Source: an uncultured Lachnospiraceae bacterium
Lineage (GTDB): Bacteria; Bacillota; Clostridia; Lachnospirales; Lachnospiraceae
Length of the DNA stretch: 64,000 bases
Assembly: GCA_910576535.1 (NCBI GenBank)
Contig: CAJTKK010000006.1
Location: 23,246-87,245 of the forward strand
Direction: 5' to 3'
The notes under the pieces: model-generated
The model's database searches: none
Told to the model about the DNA's origin: nothing
What the model saw: the letters and a program-made list of their open reading frames with translations, nothing else
Part shown: positions 61,595 through 64,000 of the stretch, piece after piece
Layout: each line of letters begins with the position of its first letter
How positions within the stretch are numbered: position 1 is the first letter of the stretch
Position numbers and translations under genes: made by a program

Positions 61595-62857
61595 TTAAGG
61601 TGCGGTAATTCCTTCCACCATGATATCGAGCTGCTCCTGAAGCCTGATTCCTTCCGGGTTTCCGGCGGCCATGTCTGTGGCGAATACGGTTACCGGATCC
61701 CAGAAATTGCCGCCGATGCGCTGCAGGCGGGAGAATTCCGACTGGGCAATTAAGGCAGCAATGGCAGGGGAATTCTGCACGCTGGCAGAGGCTGCCGCTT
61801 TGGTGTTGGCGGGGCCTTGGCCGCGCATTTCGAAACGGAGCTGCTGGTTTTCGCCATTGGAAATCCATTCTGCCAGCCGGGCTGCCCAGGCATACTGCTC
61901 AGAATAGGCATTTACGCCGATTAGTTTGTAACCGGAAAAGGAAGCCATCTGTATTTGGCGGTTAGAACAGGTGTAGGTGGGGAGCTTGGCTGCGCCATAG
62001 TTTTCTCCCCAGGCTTCTTCCATGGCCACAGCATTCCATACGCCGCTGACCCCGGCGATGACGGAACCGTCTTTTACTCCTGAAAGAAAGCCGGATTCCT
62101 GAGTATTGAAAAAGGCGGGGCTTTGGGCAATGGAAAGCATAGCGTTGGCAACATCCACGCCTTTGATGGGCCCGTCTGTTCCGTTCCAAGTGCAGAAATT
62201 GGTAATCCCGTTGTCATTTAACCCGACTTCCAGCCCGGTATTGCCGAAAAAGGCATATACATACCATGCGGAAGACCAGTCCATGGTAACTTTTTTCCCG
62301 TTTTGCCCGGCAACTTCTAATATGCGGTCAAAAGTCCTGACGTCATCCGGGGTAAAATATTGTTTGTTGTAATAAAGAAAATAACCATTATCCGCTGTCA
62401 GAGGATAAGCATATAGAGTATCCCCGACTGAGGCTGCTTCTGTCGCTCCAGGCAGGTTTTCCGCTTTGATACGGTCCGCATTTTCCACTGGTTCCAAGGC
62501 GCCGGCAGCCACCAGGGTATTTAACTGGTCATCGGCAAAGGTAAAGACATCGGCGCCATGTTCTAAATCTGCCATTAAAGCGTCTTTGCAGCCGGATTCG
62601 CTTTGCGCGGCGTAGGTAATGTGGAAATTTGCCTGGCCCTGGTACTCTTTTTGGAAGCTTTCAAAAATCTGTTTTAAAAGGGCTTCATCCTCCTCCGCCC
62701 CCCAGACGGTCAGCTCCACATCTTCGTTTTCCAGTGCGGTTTCTGTTTCGGCGTCTTTCGTTTTTTCTGTTTGAATATTGCTGTCTGCCTTGGCGCAACC
62801 TGACAGTGCGGCAGACAATGCGGCAGTCACAAAAAATATACCAAATCTTTTTCCCAT
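61595..62857 (-). CDS. extracellular solute-binding lipoprotein (sugar ABC type)
   Basis: This 420-residue protein has a signal peptide with lipobox LSGC (near residue 21). The body ELTVWGAEEDEALLKQIFES and DVFTFADDQLNTLVAAGALE, then LYAYPLTADNGYFLYYNKQY, is that of the maltose-type (family 1) substrate-binding proteins. No transporter permease or ATPase genes are nearby. Its partner is the chemoreceptor that follows, so it may deliver a bound sugar to the receptor for chemotaxis, as E. coli maltose-binding protein does for Tar. Confidence 0.88.
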   Translation of the reverse strand: MGKRFGIFFVTAALSAALSGCAKADSNIQTEKTKDAETETALENEDVELTVWGAEEDEALLKQIFESFQKEYQGQANFHITYAAQSESGCKDALMADLEHGADVFTFADDQLNTLVAAGALEPVENADRIKAENLPGATEAASVGDTLYAYPLTADNGYFLYYNKQYFTPDDVRTFDRILEVAGQNGKKVTMDWSSAWYVYAFFGNTGLEVGLNDNGITNFCTWNGTDGPIKGVDVANAMLSIAQSPAFFNTQESGFLSGVKDGSVIAGVSGVWNAVAMEEAWGENYGAAKLPTYTCSNRQIQMASFSGYKLIGVNAYSEQYAWAARLAEWISNGENQQLRFEMRGQGPANTKAAASASVQNSPAIAALIAQSEFSRLQRIGGNFWDPVTVFATDMAAGNPEGIRLQEQLDIMVEGITAP

Positions 62858-63274
62858 AACTTTTCAGCCTTTCGTATGTTCTTCCAAGGGCATGACGGAC
62901 GCAAACAGCGCTGCCTTTATAGCTGTAATCCGTACTCAGGGAGTGCAGGCAGCGGCTGTTCATCAACTGGCAGCCCCTTATTATGTCAAAAGCCGTTTGA
63001 CTTTCCGGCTGCATAATTGTATCATTTTTATGTGTATAATGCAATATATATGAATGATGCCAAAGGCAGGGGATGGACGGCCAGGCTGCATTTTTTCATG
63101 CTTTTTCTTGGGGGATTTTCATCCTTTTCCTTTTTTTTCAAAAACGGAAATCTAGGAAATTCGTCCTGCCTCCTTTTATATATTTCAAAAATCTTTGACA
63201 TTTATGTTGAAAAATGGTAGGCTTATTATGATTGGTGCATAGTGCCGGAAAATATATTGGAAAGAGGGAAAAAT
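62858..63274. other. divergent intergenic region
   Basis: This 417-bp stretch has no open frame with a ribosome binding site. It should hold promoters for the leftward binding-protein gene and the rightward HD-GYP gene. TTGACA at about 63197 is a candidate -35 box, but a good -10 at the right distance is not evident. Confidence 0.5.
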
Positions 63275-64000
63275 ATGAGCAGGCAGCAGATATTGATTGT
63301 TGATGATGAAGAAGTGAACAGAGCTATACTTAGCGAGATTTTTCGTGACGATTATGACATTATAGAAGCGCCGAACGGGCAGGAAGCGATCGACAGGCTT
63401 GGGGAAGGACATAATATTGTATTGGTATGCCTTGATGTAGTTATGCCTCTGGTAGATGGTTTCGGAGTACTGGATTATATGGAAAAGAACGACTTGCTGA
63501 ACAAGATTCCGGTTATACTGATCACAGGGGAATCAGTGGCTTCCAGCGAGGGGAAGGCGTATGGCTATGGGGTTGCGGATGTTATGCACAAGCCGTTTTA
63601 CCCTCATATCGTTATGAGAAGAAGCAGCAATATTATCCAGCTTTATCAGAATAAGCTGAATATGGAGCAGAAGTTAAAAGAGCAGGAAGAGAAGATCCTT
63701 GCCCAGGAAAGCAAAAATAGGAAAAATAATGAATTTATGATTGACGCACTTAGTGCGGTAGTGGAATTCAGGAGCTTAGAAACAGGGGATCATATTAAAA
63801 GAATCAAATATTTTACAAGAATCCTGCTTAAATATATGGCAAAATATTTCCCTCAGTACGGCTTGACACCGGAGCAGATTGATGCTATGGCAAAAGCGGC
63901 AGCTATGCATGATATCGGTAAAATCGGTATTCCGGACGCTATATTGCTGAAGCCGGGGCGTCTGACGGAAGAAGAATTTGAGACAATGAAAGAACATACA
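63275..64000 (+). CDS. response regulator with HD-GYP domain (3' end outside window)
   Basis: The first 242 residues are present. The receiver domain begins QQILIVDDEEVNRAIL, with phospho-Asp in VCLDVVMPLVDGF (near residue 53) and Lys in MHKPFYPH. A helical linker (about 130-155) leads to an HD-GYP domain with GDHIKRIKYF and AAMHDIGKIGIPDAI. HD-GYP proteins usually split cyclic di-GMP, so this gene would tie a phospho-signal to that second messenger. The GYP loop lies past the window edge. GAGGG lies 8 nt before the ATG at 63275. Confidence 0.9.
   Translation, partial: MSRQQILIVDDEEVNRAILSEIFRDDYDIIEAPNGQEAIDRLGEGHNIVLVCLDVVMPLVDGFGVLDYMEKNDLLNKIPVILITGESVASSEGKAYGYGVADVMHKPFYPHIVMRRSSNIIQLYQNKLNMEQKLKEQEEKILAQESKNRKNNEFMIDALSAVVEFRSLETGDHIKRIKYFTRILLKYMAKYFPQYGLTPEQIDAMAKAAAMHDIGKIGIPDAILLKPGRLTEEEFETMKEHT

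Overview
The window looks like a chromosome segment of a gut-type Lachnospiraceae (Clostridia). The evidence is a Gram-positive dgt-dnaG-rpoD-trmK-Nif3-nucleoside kinase-rnpB block, AGGAGG-type ribosome binding sites, moderate GC content, and protein sequences typical of that family. Two very different halves meet at a tRNA-Leu gene near 27.6 kb.

The left half (1 to about 27.5 kb) is a phage-derived accessory island. A consensus sigma-A promoter with a perfect Gram-positive LexA (SOS) box at 25.11-25.16 kb drives a small sigma-70-like factor and a DUF262 protein to the right. Running left on the minus strand is a late-type operon. It encodes an 843-residue protein with the D-x-D-G-D signature of single-chain double-psi-beta-barrel RNA polymerases, a zinc-finger protein, two tail-like proteins (one resembling a tail tube), an LLH-type holin, a three-domain endolysin, two small proteins, and the N-terminal core of a tail tape-measure protein. 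No capsid, portal, terminase, sheath, baseplate or integrase gene is visible.

Between 0.7 and 15.9 kb lies the strangest part. It holds one long open tape-measure C-terminal half (1998 codons) followed by three truncated cassettes of the same kind. All four begin with the same short box (AGTAYGATATT). At the head of each cassette is a short tandem array of hairpins: the stems differ in sequence but keep pairing, while the 9-nt loop (TTGTGGAGA) is almost constant. A divergent plus-strand cargo gene (lipoprotein or zinc-ribbon protein) follows three of the four arrays. Remnants of IS256-family and IS1182-family elements, and perhaps a group II intron, break up the array. A 72-bp direct repeat brackets it. 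I propose this as the candidate undescribed system: a store of tape-measure cassettes with a linked repeat-hairpin leader and divergent cargo.

The right half (27.6-64 kb) is mostly core chromosome. After the tRNA come a DUF4125 protein and a small cluster (zinc-ribbon membrane protein, condensation-like acyltransferase, HSL-type hydrolase). Next is the replication/transcription block dgt, dnaG, rpoD, trmK, Nif3-like protein, nucleoside kinase and RNase P RNA. Then follow a membrane protein with a ZIP metal transporter, a bacteriohemerythrin, a GH13 amylosucrase-like enzyme, remnants of a sugar isomerase and a histidine kinase, an EamA protein, an AraC regulator, a sugar nucleotidyltransferase and a chemoreceptor. 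A MerR/MATE pair shares a 19-bp-spacer promoter.

From 52 to 58 kb is a metal-resistance locus: ArsR-type sensor, HMA protein, CadA-type ATPase, CsoR, and CopA with a fused C-terminal CopZ-like domain. The window ends with a KdpD/KdpE-like two-component pair, a second chemoreceptor next to a sugar-binding lipoprotein, and an incomplete response regulator with an HD-GYP domain.
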